A stretch of DNA of 64,000 nt, taken from positions 208,198 through 272,197 of the forward strand of contig JASANH010000082.1 in the NCBI GenBank assembly GCA_030248295.1. The letters run 5' to 3'. Made by a program: the position numbers and the translations under genes. This document shows, one piece after another, positions 63,257 through 64,000 of this stretch; within the stretch, counting starts at the first letter, position 1, and each line of letters begins with the position of its first letter. Below the pieces are notes generated by a model. It made no database searches. It worked only from the letters and a program-made list of their open reading frames with translations, and was not told the DNA's origin. The stretch comes from Mesodorylaimus sp. YZB2_4. Lineage: Eukaryota; Nematoda; Enoplea; Dorylaimida; Dorylaimidae.

Positions 63257-64000
63257 ATGTCACGAAATGCGCTCGCTGTTGATCAACTGGATCATTCGTT
63301 TCAATCAGTTTCATTGGACGATGAACGAAATCGGGCTCATTGTCGGCCAGTTGTTGGCATATGCGCAGGAATGTGTCCCGAGGAAGAAATCGAAAACCGG
63401 CAGAAACAATTTTTGATTCATCCCTTGGAATCGATAGCGTCAACCGCTTCGTTGGGGCAACGATTAAGAGTGTAAGCCCTATTACGTTATGTTGGCCTAT
63501 CCCTATAGAACCGTCGTGGTTTGGATATAGCTTGTGCACATGAACTCCCCATGATAACCACACCTATAAACCCCCATCCAACCCGACTTGATGGGTAAAA
63601 TGACAGTGCTGCGCGTAGGGGCCTGTAATGCGCAGGAATGTGTCCCGAATGGCTTGCAATATACCCACGTTTCCTGTAGTAGGTATATTGCAAGATCAGG
63701 GGCACATCAAAAGGAAGGGGTGTAACGATCAGGTATGCTGCCTGCCGCACCCTGGCCGGGGGGATAGCAAGACGCTGTCATGGCTTCTATTGTAGTCCTG
63801 TGGTCACTTTTGAAGTATGCATCTGGGCACCTCCTGACATCCAGATGCTGGGTATCCCTCTCTGCGAAAGATTATTCAAAAAGCCTTGTCCACGCGGTTT
63901 TCGATGACTCAAGCCAGCAAATATTTTTCAGACCGGATCTGTCGAAGATGGTGAAGTGCTACTCTCGGCCAGCAGCAGGCAAAGAAATTTCGAGGCCTGA
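63257..64000 (+). CDS. SAC3/GANP-domain protein, N-terminal part
   Basis: Two exons are in the window, 63257-63471 and 63932-64000; the gene continues past the right edge. The first exon carries the SAC3 start motif VVGICAGMCPEEEIENRQKQ (family MCPExE...R). The second continues in phase as PDLSKMVKCYSRPAAGKEIS (family KxYSRxxAG). SAC3/GANP proteins scaffold the TREX-2 mRNA-export complex or, in the SAC3D1 group, act at centrosomes. The short N terminus suggests a SAC3D1-like or small SAC3 protein rather than a full GANP. The frame is open upstream to 63206, so the start is not certain, and an earlier exon is possible. The intron holds a copy of 21 bp of the exon. Confidence 0.8.
63628..63694. 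repeat. Exon-derived 21-mer and perfect hairpin in SAC3 intron
   Basis: 63628-63648 repeats ATGCGCAGGAATGTGTCCCG plus one more base exactly as in the exon at 63361-63381. Just beyond, CTTGCAATATACC (63653-63665) and GGTATATTGCAAG (63682-63694) form a perfect 13-bp stem with a 16-nt loop. Confidence 0.7.

Noticed and set aside
1-64000. CRISPR array or prokaryotic operon
   Set aside because: No regularly spaced repeats. Genes are intron-bearing and eukaryotic.

Overview
The window is eukaryotic: almost every gene is split by short GT-AG introns (34 to about 1300 nt, two or three GC-AG), and it carries tRNA-derived SINEs. It is best read as a nematode. It holds a true Major Sperm Protein gene, a second sperm-type MSP-domain gene, a FMRFamide-like precursor with KSAY(V/I)RF-type peptides, a UDP-galactopyranose mutase gene and a (GCCTAA)n tract, the nematode telomere unit. 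It also holds a selenoprotein K gene with an in-frame TGA and a good SECIS element. Rhabditid nematodes such as C. elegans have kept Sec in a thioredoxin reductase only, so this looks like a nematode outside that group. The species cannot be named from sequence alone.

Layout, left to right. 1-1000: two small gene ends. 3585-4065: MSP gene with a TATA box. 5314-13921: three minus-strand housekeeping genes, an Ariadne RBR E3 ligase, the mitochondrial fission factor MFF and a long-chain acyl-CoA synthetase. 15686-17073: SELENOK on the plus strand with its SECIS. 17574-19037: a neuropeptide-type GPCR with broken micro-switches. 20371-21133: a small secreted protein with a basic tail. 21528-26167: vezatin. 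26529-27780: a Rv2258c-type methyltransferase. 28478-36305: a tandem pair of acid lipase genes, the left one intact and the right one dead. 37369-37707: a short secreted peptide precursor. 38202-38768 and 48821-49402: two small single-pass membrane proteins of the same design. 39186-41700: a wrecked non-LTR retrotransposon and SINEs. 42090-43255: an unknown nuclear protein. 43454-46587: NTAN1. 46789-48365: MAX (bHLH-Zip). 49744-51386: UDP-galactopyranose mutase. 51989-54897: the FLP neuropeptide gene. 56317-57974: a doublecortin-domain protein. 58916-59929: a Cys-rich secreted protein. 60604-61053: an MSP-domain sperm protein. 63257-64000: the start of a SAC3/GANP-domain gene running off the right edge.

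There are no operon-like clusters with a common theme. The genes serve sperm motility, protein turnover (RBR ligase, Asn/N-degron amidase), mitochondria and lipid metabolism, neuropeptide signalling and nuclear processes. Exon models were assembled by hand from splice signals, reading phase and protein similarity. Every multi-exon model given as complete closes in frame. The most informative points are SELENOK, the five-exon FLP gene in which each peptide has its own phase 1-1 exon, the GPCR with TCY for DRY and YP for NP, the dead lipase copy, and nested repeats in introns.
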